A stretch of DNA of 64,000 bases, from NCBI GenBank assembly GCA_947624215.1, contig CANQJJ010000001.1, positions 1-64,000 on the forward strand. Reading direction: 5' to 3'. A model generated the notes under the pieces. That model saw only the letters and a program-made list of their open reading frames with translations. It did no database searches and had not been told where the DNA came from. This DNA comes from an uncultured Clostridia bacterium (GTDB lineage: Bacteria > Bacillota > Clostridia > Christensenellales > Borkfalkiaceae). Positions within the stretch are counted from its first letter, which is position 1; every line of letters starts with the position of its first letter. A program made the position numbers and the translations under genes. Positions 50,115-59,369 of this stretch are shown piece after piece.

Positions 50115-51745
50115 ATTATCATGCCTTAGCGGAGCGCTTGCTCCCCGGGGATTACCCCACACTTGAAACGTATGAGGCGCAGTATCCCCCCAGAAACTTG
50201 CCCAAGGGCGCGGAGGTGACCCGCCTTGCCCCTTCGCCGACGGGGTTTATCCACCTCGGCAACCTGTTCAGCGCGATCACCGACGAGCGCATCGCACATA
50301 GGAGCGGAGGCATCGTGTATCTTCGCATCGAGGATACCGACTTGAAGCGCAAGGTGGAGGGGGCCGTCGAGGCAGTCATCAGCGCGCTCAATTATTTCGA
50401 TGTGAAATTTGACGAGGGCGCGGAGATAGGCGGCGATGAGACATATGCGCCGTGGTATCAACGCCGTCGCGCCGAAATTTACCGTGCATTCGCAAAGAAA
50501 CTCATTGAAGAGGGGCGGGCATATCCCTGCTTTTGCACAGAGGACGACCTCACGGCTCTGCGCGAGGAGCAGACCAAGAATAAGGAAATTACGGGCTACT
50601 ATGGCAAATACGCCAAGTGCCGCAACCTCTCAGAAGAGGAAATATATCGAAATCTCGATGCCGGCAAGCCCTTTGTCATCCGCCTTCGCTCGATGGGCAA
50701 TCCCGAGATCAAGCACAAGTTCCACGATGAGATCAAGGGGGACATCACCGTGCCCGAAAACGATCAGGACGTCGTCATCCTGAAATCGGACGGCATTCCC
50801 ACATATCACTTTGCCCACGCCATCGACGACCACTTCATGCGCACGACGGTCGTCATTCGCGGCGAGGATTGGATCGCAAGTTTGCCCATCCATATCGAGT
50901 TATTCGCTGCACTCGGTTTTCCGCTTCCGCGCTACGGGCACCACTGCTCCCTCATGAAACAGGACGGGGAGTCCCGCCGCAAGCTCTCAAAGCGCAAGGA
51001 CCCCGAGCTCTCTTTGGAGTATTACAGGAAAGAGGGATATTACGCACGGGCTGTTAAAGTCTATATGCTTACTCTTTTGAATTCCAACTTTGAGGAGTGG
51101 TATTTGAAGAATCCGGATGCCGACTTGAATGATTTCCCCTTCAAGGCGGAAAAGATGTCCAAGAGCGGTACGCTTTTTGATTTGGATAAGCTCAACGATA
51201 TCTCCAAGAATGAGCTTTCCAAACTTTCCGCTCAAGACATGGCTACCTTCTTGAAGGTGTGGGCGATGGAATTCGGCACTCCCGAGCAGCAGAGATATTT
51301 TGAAGATGAAGAGAAACTTCTGCGCGTTCTCACTCTTTGCATGGGTATCGGCGGCAAGAAGCGCAGAAAAGATTTCACGACGGCTTCGCAGGCAATGAAG
51401 TTTATTGAATTCTTCTTCGAGCGCCCGATGACCTATGAGGAATTTCGCTTCGAAAAAGATGTTCGCACCAAGATCTTAAAGCAGTTCCTCGAGGGATATC
51501 GCTATGAGGACGACGCGCAGGTCTGGTTTGCCAGGGTGAAAGAGGTCGCATCTGCAAACGGCTTCGCCGCGGAGATGAAGGAGTATAAGGCCGCGCCCGA
51601 GGCATACATGGGTAGCGTCGCCGATGTCGCAGAAATTCTGAGGATCGCGATGACGGGCAAGGCGAACACGCCGGACCTTTGGACGATCATGCAGATTCTC
51701 GGGGAAGAAGAGGTTCGAACTCGGATCTCGGCACTTCTCAATTGA
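50111..51745 (+). CDS. gltX: Glutamate--tRNA ligase
   Basis: This 544 aa class I synthetase has the HIGH-like site LAPSPTGFIHLGN and KMSKS-like KLSKRKDPE. It charges tRNA-Glu. The N-terminal extension (1-30, ALAERLLPGDYPTLETY) precedes the usual start. RBS AGGAGGAA is strong. The length exceeds many GluRS by about 60 residues. Confidence 0.93.
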   Translation: MNYHALAERLLPGDYPTLETYEAQYPPRNLPKGAEVTRLAPSPTGFIHLGNLFSAITDERIAHRSGGIVYLRIEDTDLKRKVEGAVEAVISALNYFDVKFDEGAEIGGDETYAPWYQRRRAEIYRAFAKKLIEEGRAYPCFCTEDDLTALREEQTKNKEITGYYGKYAKCRNLSEEEIYRNLDAGKPFVIRLRSMGNPEIKHKFHDEIKGDITVPENDQDVVILKSDGIPTYHFAHAIDDHFMRTTVVIRGEDWIASLPIHIELFAALGFPLPRYGHHCSLMKQDGESRRKLSKRKDPELSLEYYRKEGYYARAVKVYMLTLLNSNFEEWYLKNPDADLNDFPFKAEKMSKSGTLFDLDKLNDISKNELSKLSAQDMATFLKVWAMEFGTPEQQRYFEDEEKLLRVLTLCMGIGGKKRRKDFTTASQAMKFIEFFFERPMTYEEFRFEKDVRTKILKQFLEGYRYEDDAQVWFARVKEVASANGFAAEMKEYKAAPEAYMGSVADVAEILRIAMTGKANTPDLWTIMQILGEEEVRTRISALLN

Positions 51746-51778
51746 TTTCATTTCAAAGAGCACACAAAAGAGGTCGCT

Positions 51779-52609
51779 ATGAGCAGAGCGGACGAGATTT
51801 TTATAAAAAATTGTAAAGATATCCTCGCAAACGGGGTTTGGGATACGGATCTGAAAGTTCGTCCCCGTTGGGAGGACGGTTCTCCAGCGCACACCGTAAA
51901 AAAGTTTGGCATCGTCAACCGTTACGACCTGCGCGAGGAGTTTCCCATCCTCACCATCCGCCGCACTGCCTTCAAGAGCTGTATCGACGAGATGCTTTGG
52001 ATCTGGCAAAAGAAGAGCAACAATGTGCATGAGCTGAAATCGCACATTTGGGATAGTTGGGCCGACAAGGAAGGGTCTATCGGCAAGGCCTATGGCTACC
52101 AGCTCGGTCTCAAACACACCTATGCCGAGGGGGAATTCGACCAGGTCGACCGTGTACTCTATCTTCTGAAAAATGAACCTGCATCGCGAAGAATTTTGAC
52201 GAATATTTTTAATTTTGAAGATTTGCACGAGATGCACCTTTACCCCTGCGCCTATTCTATGACTTTCAATGTCTCGGGGGATACCTTGAACGGTATCTTG
52301 AACCAACGCTCGCAGGACATGCTCACTGCGAACAATTGGAATGTCGTGCAATATGCGATCCTGCTCACGATGTTTGCACAGGTCTCGGGGCTCAAAGCGG
52401 GCGAACTCGTGCATGTCATTGCAGACGCACACCTCTACGATAGACACATTCCCATCGTGAAAGAGATCATTGAGAGGGCACCCATGCCCGCGCCTCGCCT
52501 TCATGTAGACGAATGTATCACTGATTTTTATCAATTCTCGACAGACAGCTTTTCATTGGAAGGGTATAATTTCCATCCGCTGGACGTCAGGATCCCCGTG
52601 GCGATTTGA
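51779..52609 (+). CDS. thyA: Thymidylate synthase
   Basis: This 276 aa enzyme methylates dUMP to dTMP using methylene-THF. Nucleophile Cys157 is in LYPCAYSM, with NQRSQDM and HLYDRHI for the substrate. It is followed by folA, which regenerates THF from the DHF it makes, so the two form a functional pair. RBS AAGAGGT. Confidence 0.96.
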   Translation: MSRADEIFIKNCKDILANGVWDTDLKVRPRWEDGSPAHTVKKFGIVNRYDLREEFPILTIRRTAFKSCIDEMLWIWQKKSNNVHELKSHIWDSWADKEGSIGKAYGYQLGLKHTYAEGEFDQVDRVLYLLKNEPASRRILTNIFNFEDLHEMHLYPCAYSMTFNVSGDTLNGILNQRSQDMLTANNWNVVQYAILLTMFAQVSGLKAGELVHVIADAHLYDRHIPIVKEIIERAPMPAPRLHVDECITDFYQFSTDSFSLEGYNFHPLDVRIPVAI

Positions 52610-52635
52610 CAGCGATTTAACGGAGCGCATTTGGA

Positions 52636-53130
52636 ATGAAAGCGATTTTTCATGCTGATAAAAAATGGGGCATCGGGCGGAACAACGCTCTGATGTTTTC
52701 TCTACCCAAGGACATGAAATTCTTCCGCGAGACGACTTTGGGCAAGGTCGTCGTAATGGGAGTAAATACTTTGAATTCTTTGCCGAACGGGCCGCTTCGC
52801 AACCGCGTGAATATCGTGCTTTCGCCCGTGGATGCGGGGGCAGGCGTTCTAACCGTCCATAGTCTTGCCGAGCTCTTTTTCGAAGTCGGAAGGTATCCCG
52901 CAGACGATGTCTTTGTCATCGGCGGAGCGAGCGTTTACCGCGAACTCATTCCGTATTGCACCGAGGTGCTCGTCACGAAGGTGGAGGCCGACGGCGGAGC
53001 AGACGTATTCGCGCCCGATCTCGATGCAGACGAGAATTTCAGCCTCATATCCGAGAGCGCGCCCGTCGAGGACAACGGCTACACCATCCGCTTTTGCACC
53101 TATAAAAATAATGTCGTGAGGCAATATTGA
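52636..53130 (+). CDS. folA: Dihydrofolate reductase
   Basis: This 164 aa enzyme reduces DHF to THF. Motifs are KKWGIGRNNALMFSLPKD, GKVVVMGVNT and VFVIGGASVY. It is 26 nt after thyA and ends with a hairpin at 53149-53166. The normal DHFR length and order with thyA make the call secure. Confidence 0.95.
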   Translation: MKAIFHADKKWGIGRNNALMFSLPKDMKFFRETTLGKVVVMGVNTLNSLPNGPLRNRVNIVLSPVDAGAGVLTVHSLAELFFEVGRYPADDVFVIGGASVYRELIPYCTEVLVTKVEADGGADVFAPDLDADENFSLISESAPVEDNGYTIRFCTYKNNVVRQY

Positions 53131-53148
53131 TTGTGTACGTGCAACAGG

Positions 53149-53166
53149 CCCGTCCCTTTGGACGGG
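53149..53166 (+). terminator. Hairpin after folA (weak terminator)
   Basis: CCCGTCC (53149-53155) pairs with GGACGGG (53160-53166), followed by a poor T-run. Confidence 0.5.
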
Positions 53167-53238
53167 TCTACTTCTTATCTTTTGATAGCACAGAGGGCCC
53201 CGGCCGCTCGGTATGAGGACGGGGACACAGAAAAAGCA

Positions 53239-53269
53239 GGCGGAAATTTTTTGTTTCCGCCTCATTTTT
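53239..53269 (+). terminator. Terminator before typA
   Basis: GGCGGAAA (53239-53246) pairs with TTTCCGCC (53254-53261), followed by TTTTT. It ends just before the typA -35 box. Confidence 0.85.
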
Positions 53270-53270
53270 G

Positions 53271-53299
53271 TTGTCAAAAGAGCAGAAAAGTACTATAAT
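53271..53299 (+). promoter_or_regulatory. Sigma-A promoter of typA
   Basis: TTGTCA (53271-53276), 17 bp, TATAAT (53294-53299). Confidence 0.88.
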
Positions 53300-53332
53300 C
53301 ATCTATGGATTTTTTATCAGGGACAAATTGGT

Positions 53333-55162
<1,830 letters not shown>

Positions 55163-55176
55163 AATTCACAAGAAAA

Positions 55177-55203
55177 GCCCCGACAAAGTCGGGGCAATTT
55201 TTT
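55177..55203 (+). terminator. Terminator of typA
   Basis: GCCCCGAC (55177-55184) pairs with GTCGGGGC (55188-55195), followed by AATTTTTTTC. Confidence 0.9.
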
Positions 55204-55207
55204 TCGG

Positions 55208-55681
55208 TCAGGCAAAGACGTATGTTAGGAATCCGTGGATGAGGAGATAGGCCGTGATCACGAGGAGGATGAGCGAGACAAATACCGTCACGACGGCCAT
55301 ACTTTTGGCGCGTTTTCCGATGGGCAGATCGTTGAGCGTCCTCTGATATTTCGCATAGCGGAAGACGCGGATGAGGTAGACATAGGGATAGAGCTCGAAC
55401 AGGATCGCCCCAAGCGCGAGCGTAATGACGCCGACGGCGACGAGAAGTACGGTGGCGTCGAAGTGATATGACATGACGGAGAAGAGAAATCCTGCCGCAC
55501 AGGCCAGCCCGAGGACGGCCAGAATGATACAGCCCGCCGAGCCGCGGAGGGAGCGTTTTCCGAAATATTCCGTCGTCCTTCTCTCGCGGGGATCGTCCAT
55601 GAGGTCCATGTATCTCCGCTTCATGCGGGGAGAGCCGAAGATGCTGTCGATGAGGGTCCCGAAGAGTGTTCTGTTTGACAT
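55208..55681 (-). CDS. Three-TM membrane protein of unknown function
   Basis: This 157 aa protein has about three TM helices (about 49-70, 79-100 and 128-150). No family is recognised. ATG 55681 is fixed by GGAGGTGAAACT directly upstream. Promoter TTGACA, 17 bp, TATGAT at 55704-55732 (minus). Monocistronic and convergent with typA. Confidence 0.75.
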   Translation of the reverse strand: MSNRTLFGTLIDSIFGSPRMKRRYMDLMDDPRERRTTEYFGKRSLRGSAGCIILAVLGLACAAGFLFSVMSYHFDATVLLVAVGVITLALGAILFELYPYVYLIRVFRYAKYQRTLNDLPIGKRAKSMAVVTVFVSLILLVITAYLLIHGFLTYVFA

Positions 55682-55751
55682 AGTTTCACCTCCTTTTGTG
55701 GCTATCATATCATCATTGTGCGCTTTTGTCAAGATTTCTTTTCATATTTCT

Positions 55752-56024
55752 ATGGCGTTGGACATACCTTATGACATGGAAATCAAGCAAAGCGTCCTTA
55801 CCGTCGAACAACAGAAAAAGCTCACGATGACGGGCGTCTCCTCCGTAGACGCTTTTTCCGAAACGGGTATCACGCTCACCGTAAACGGAAAGCGCGTGCA
55901 GATCTCGGGCAGCCGTCTCAAAGTACTCGCCTTCTCGGAGGGGAGCGGAAACTTTACGGCGAGCGGGGAGATCGTCTCCGTCCGCTACGGAAACAAGGGG
56001 GGATGGAAGAAGCTATTCAAATGA
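55752..56024 (+). CDS. yabP: Spore coat-like sporulation protein YabP
   Basis: This 90 aa protein has LTMTGVSSVDAFSETGITL and the YabP-fold FSEGSGNFTASGEI. It is needed for sporulation in the mother cell. No RBS is obvious; yabQ overlaps by ATGA. The yabP-yabQ-divIC order is standard. Confidence 0.88.
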   Translation: MALDIPYDMEIKQSVLTVEQQKKLTMTGVSSVDAFSETGITLTVNGKRVQISGSRLKVLAFSEGSGNFTASGEIVSVRYGNKGGWKKLFK

Positions 56025-56410
56025 GAGAGCAGCTCGGGATCTTTCTGATTTCGGCCGTCATCGGCCTCATAGGGGGAGCAGTCTACGACGTCCTCTCCCT
56101 CGCGTGTTTTCCCTTCAAGAAGTTTCGTTTTATGCCGGCGGTATTGGAGATCGTCTTCTGTCTTTTGGCCGCGGCGCTCTTTTTGTTCACGTCTGTCAAA
56201 TTGCATTTTCCCGACTTCCGCCTCTACATGGGAGCAAGTTTTCTGCTCGGATTTGTGCTATATCGGAAAAGTTTTCATAAATATGTTGCATTTCTCGGAA
56301 AAATAGTGTATAATGAGGTAGGAAAAAGAAGAAAGGTGAAGAAATGTCAAGCAAGAAGTGGCTCATGCCGGAGGAGAAAACAAAGAGGATCGCCATCGCC
56401 GCAATCGTAG
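56021..56410 (+). CDS. yabQ: Sporulation protein YabQ
   Basis: This 129 aa membrane protein has about three TM helices (about 4-24, 40-60, 66-84) and begins MREQLGIFLISAV. It is needed for spore cortex assembly. Its last 22 codons overlap divIC in another frame by 67 nt and are basic and low-complexity (RRRKQRGSP). The start overlaps the yabP stop. Confidence 0.85.
   Translation: MREQLGIFLISAVIGLIGGAVYDVLSLACFPFKKFRFMPAVLEIVFCLLAAALFLFTSVKLHFPDFRLYMGASFLLGFVLYRKSFHKYVAFLGKIVYNEVGKRRKVKKCQARSGSCRRRKQRGSPSPQS
56286..56314 (+). promoter_or_regulatory. Sigma-A promoter of divIC, inside yabQ
   Basis: TTGCAT (56286-56291), 17 bp, TATAAT (56309-56314). It lets divIC be expressed in vegetative growth independently of yabPQ. 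Confidence 0.75.
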
Positions 56411-56625
56411 CGGGCGTTCTCGTCGTTCTCTTTTTGGTTGCCGTTCTCATTGTACAGTTCGTCAAGATCGGCGTCGCCAATGCCGAGCGTGCGCGTCTGC
56501 AGGCAGAGATCGAGCACTACGAACAGCTTGTCGAACAACAGCGCGAGGACCTCGAGTATTATGAATCCGAACTCGGGATGTATCATCAAGCGCTCGAACA
56601 AGGATGGAGTACACCGCGCACATGA
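56344..56625 (+). CDS. divIC: Septum formation initiator DivIC/FtsB-like
   Basis: This 93 aa bitopic protein has one TM (about 16-40) and an extracytoplasmic coiled coil (ERARLQAEIEHYEQLVEQQREDL). It stabilises the divisome. RBS GGTGAAGA. The promoter lies within yabQ. The stop overlaps ppx. Confidence 0.88.
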   Translation: MSSKKWLMPEEKTKRIAIAAIVAGVLVVLFLVAVLIVQFVKIGVANAERARLQAEIEHYEQLVEQQREDLEYYESELGMYHQALEQGWSTPRT

Positions 56626-57476
56626 AATTCGCGATCATAGATATCGGGTCCAATTCCGTTCGCCTCATGCTATGGGCGGACGGAAAATCTTTATATAAGA
56701 AGGTGAACACCACCCGCCTCGGGGAGGGCCTTGCGCGTACGGGAAAGCTGCTTTCTGCGGCGATCGAACGCACCGCGCTCGCCGTCAGAGATTTTGCCGA
56801 AGAGGGCAGAGGGGAGGGCGCCTCCGTCTATGCCTTCGCGACGGCCGCAGTGCGTGCATCCGCCAACGGAGAGGTGTTTACGCGGCGCGTCAAAGAACTC
56901 TGCGGCCTCGAAGTGGATGTCGTTGAGGGACAAGCCGAGGCGCAACTCGGCCTCTCGGGCGTTCTCGGGAATGGGGACGGCGGCATCATAGATATCGGCG
57001 GCGCCAGCACGGAGGTCTGTATCCGCGAGGGCGGCGAGATCGTGTTTTCGACCTCCCTCGATGTGGGGGCGGTGCGGCTCTACGATCTGTGCGGCGACAA
57101 CGCGCTTCTTCTCGGGCCGACCATCCGCGAGGCCGTTTCGGCGCTTTCCTGCCCCGTATGCGGCAGGATGTATGCCATCGGCGGCACGGGCAGTACGCTC
57201 GCATCGATCCTTCTCGGGATGGATACATACGACGCGTCGAAGATCCAAGACTATAAAATGACGCTCTCCGCACTCGAAGATCTCACGGACAAGCTGTTTT
57301 CGCTGAACGCCGAGGAGCGGAAAAAAATGGCGGGCATGGACGTCCGTCGCGCGGATATCATCGCGGGAGGGGCCATGCTCCTCGTGACCGTGATGAAGAA
57401 GCTCTCCCTTTCAGAGGTGTATGCCTCCGATCGGGACAATTTAGAGGGATATTTAGCAATGAGGGGGCTTGCATGA
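56622..57476 (+). CDS. ppx: Exopolyphosphatase/guanosine pentaphosphatase (Ppx/GppA)
   Basis: This 284 aa actin-fold ATPase has FAIIDIGSNSVRLM, TAAVRASANG and GIIDIGGASTEV. It degrades polyphosphate or pppGpp. The ATG overlaps the divIC stop, and the M50 gene overlaps its end by ATGA. Confidence 0.9.
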   Translation: MKFAIIDIGSNSVRLMLWADGKSLYKKVNTTRLGEGLARTGKLLSAAIERTALAVRDFAEEGRGEGASVYAFATAAVRASANGEVFTRRVKELCGLEVDVVEGQAEAQLGLSGVLGNGDGGIIDIGGASTEVCIREGGEIVFSTSLDVGAVRLYDLCGDNALLLGPTIREAVSALSCPVCGRMYAIGGTGSTLASILLGMDTYDASKIQDYKMTLSALEDLTDKLFSLNAEERKKMAGMDVRRADIIAGGAMLLVTVMKKLSLSEVYASDRDNLEGYLAMRGLA

Positions 57477-58378
57477 GCGGCAGGGGGAAGAGGATCGTAT
57501 ACATGATCGGAAACGGCATCCTTTGCCTTTTGGCTTTCGCGGCAACGGTCTGGATCGCGCTGGTCAATGCTTTCTACCAAGGGCCCGTGTCCCTCATAAT
57601 CTCTGTCGTTGCCTGGGGGCTGGCGTGCGCGGTTCGCCTTACTGCCGTTGTCCACGAGCTCGGACACCTCGTGTTCGGGGCGCTCGCGGGGATGAAATGC
57701 GTCTCCGTCACGCTTTCCTATTTTCGTATCGGCGGGGGAAAGATAAAGCCGGTCAACCCTGCCTATGCGGGAGCGATCGAGGCTTTTCCGAGAAAGGGGA
57801 AGCATGTCCGCGGAAAATTTTTTGCGCTTGCATCCGGGGGATCCGTCGTCAATTTGATCGTCGGCGGGATGCTTTTCGCGCTGTATTTTGCATTTCCGCT
57901 TCATACCGCAACCGTCTTTTGCGGCATGCTTGCTCCCTTCATGGTCTATGAGGGATGTGTCGCGCTCATCCCGGCGGAACTCCCCGCGGGAAAAACAGAT
58001 GGAAAGATCCTTCTCGGTCTCATAAAAAAGGCCCCCGAGGAGGAGGTCATGTTGCGTGTATTGACGGCGCAGGGCATTCTCTACAAGGGGCTGTTTTCTG
58101 ATATCCCGCGAGAACTTCTCTTCGATGTTCCCGTCGTGCGGGAAGATCTCCCCGCATTTCTCGCGCTGATGGTGCTCCGCATCGAATATCTGCTCTTCAT
58201 GGGGGAGCAGGCGGGTGCGGAAGAGCAGTATGCCCGTCTTGAAGAGATCGAGTGGACGGACGAGGCGCATGGAGAGGAGTTTGCCCGTTGCCGCGGGTAT
58301 CTAACGGGGAACTTCGAGGAAAGCGCATCACCGTTTTACGGCATTGCCGAGCTCGAGAGAAAACTCCTTAAAAAATAA
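57473..58378 (+). CDS. M50-family membrane metallopeptidase
   Basis: This 301 aa protein has at least four TM helices. The zinc site is TAVVHELGHLVFG (HExxH), and ALIPAELPAGKTDGK stands where site-2 proteases have the NPxPxDG motif; the Asp is in TDGK. It could be a SpoIVFB-like protease given the sporulation neighbourhood, but this is inference. A terminator follows at 58382-58410. Confidence 0.8.
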   Translation: MSGRGKRIVYMIGNGILCLLAFAATVWIALVNAFYQGPVSLIISVVAWGLACAVRLTAVVHELGHLVFGALAGMKCVSVTLSYFRIGGGKIKPVNPAYAGAIEAFPRKGKHVRGKFFALASGGSVVNLIVGGMLFALYFAFPLHTATVFCGMLAPFMVYEGCVALIPAELPAGKTDGKILLGLIKKAPEEEVMLRVLTAQGILYKGLFSDIPRELLFDVPVVREDLPAFLALMVLRIEYLLFMGEQAGAEEQYARLEEIEWTDEAHGEEFARCRGYLTGNFEESASPFYGIAELERKLLKK

Positions 58379-58381
58379 AAA

Positions 58382-58410
58382 TCTGCCCATGACAGGCAGA
58401 CGGTTTTTTT
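58382..58410 (+). terminator. Terminator after M50 gene
   Basis: TCTGCC (58382-58387) pairs with GGCAGA (58395-58400), followed by a T-run at 58404-58410. Confidence 0.85.
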
Positions 58411-58499
58411 CTCAGGTTTGTCTTAAATATCCCCGTAACAGCGGTGGAAGCAGAAACAAGATGCAAAGAGAGGAATATGAAATTGTAGAAAACAATTTT

Positions 58500-58703
58500 T
58501 CAGTCGGAAAGCCCGAGCAGATAATCCGACGAAACGTTGAAATAACGGGCAACCTTGGCAAGGTTGTGCGCAGTCGGATCGCTCTTGTTGGTCTCCCAAT
58601 AGCATACGATGCCAAGACTGACATTGAGGTCTTTCGCGACTGTTGCCTGCGAGAGACCGCGCTCTTTTCTCAATTCCATTAAACGCTCTGCAAAAATCTT
58701 CAT
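58500..58703 (-). CDS. Small XRE-family HTH regulator
   Basis: This 67 aa protein is essentially one HTH_3 domain (RKERGLSQATVAKDLNVSLG, then YWETNKSDPTAHNL). The promoter TATAAT ends 6 nt before ATG 58703, so the mRNA is predicted leaderless. The divergent gene is the phosphatase; an inverted repeat at 58776-58804 between them may be the operator. Confidence 0.85.
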   Translation of the reverse strand: MKIFAERLMELRKERGLSQATVAKDLNVSLGIVCYWETNKSDPTAHNLAKVARYFNVSSDYLLGLSD

Positions 58704-58709
58704 GGCCTC

Positions 58710-58738
58710 ATTATACAATAATAAAATATGCAGGGCAA
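58710..58738 (-). promoter_or_regulatory. Promoter giving a leaderless HTH mRNA
   Basis: On the minus strand TTGCCC, 17 bp, TATAAT, then 6 nt to ATG. Confidence 0.75.
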
Positions 58739-58775
58739 ACGATTTTATAAAAAATATTTATGTTCACCCCAAAGT

Positions 58776-58804
58776 AAAACAATTTTGCAAAATCTAATTG
58801 TTTT
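58776..58804. promoter_or_regulatory. Inverted repeat, candidate operator
   Basis: AAAACAATT (58776-58784) and AATTGTTTT (58796-58804) are perfect 9 bp arms around 11 nt, between the HTH gene and the phosphatase gene. Confidence 0.55.
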
Positions 58805-58845
58805 GCTAAATTTCTCATAAAAAATCGCTTGGTTATTTGAAATAA

Positions 58846-59307
58846 ATGTTAAATATTCTCTTTGTATGTCATGGAAATATTTGTCGCTCGACGATGGCGG
58901 AAAGCATGGCATTATATCGTATAAAATTTGATAAAAAGTTGTCGGGTAAGGTCTTTGCGGCGTCGGCTGCGACGCATCCCGACGAGCTCGGAAATCCACC
59001 GCACTATGGGACTGTGCGCAAACTTCGGGAGGAAAATATTCCGCTCGTGCCGCACCGCGCGCGGCTTTTGAATTTTTCCGACGAGGAAAAGTATGACTAT
59101 ATCATCGGCATGGACCAGGAGAATCTTCGCCACATGCGCCGCATTTTAGGGCCACGCGACAATCTTTATCTTCTCATGGATTTTACGGGGCGTCCCCGCG
59201 CGATCGCAGATCCGTGGTATACGGGCAACTTCGACGAGACGTTCGAAGATATCCGAGAGGGGCTCGACGCCTTCTTTGCTTTTTTGATCGGGACGGGGAA
59301 GATCTGA
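58846..59307 (+). CDS. Low-molecular-weight protein-tyrosine phosphatase
   Basis: This 153 aa enzyme has FVCHGNICRSTMAE with nucleophile Cys8, Ile as in tyrosine phosphatases, and IADPWYTGNF with the general acid Asp. It contrasts with YwlE (Thr) in the same window. The ATG has no RBS; a poor TTATTT box lies 7 nt upstream. Confidence 0.92.
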   Translation: MLNILFVCHGNICRSTMAESMALYRIKFDKKLSGKVFAASAATHPDELGNPPHYGTVRKLREENIPLVPHRARLLNFSDEEKYDYIIGMDQENLRHMRRILGPRDNLYLLMDFTGRPRAIADPWYTGNFDETFEDIREGLDAFFAFLIGTGKI

Positions 59308-59333
59308 GCCGCCGGCTCTGTACGTTCATTCTG

Positions 59334-59362
59334 TTGACAAAATGCAAGCGCTGTGGTAGGAT
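59334..59362 (+). promoter_or_regulatory. Promoter close to GH127 start
   Basis: TTGACA (59334-59339), 17 bp, TAGGAT (59357-59362), then 7 nt to ATG 59370. Predicts a leaderless mRNA. Confidence 0.7.
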
Positions 59363-59369
59363 ATTGGAT

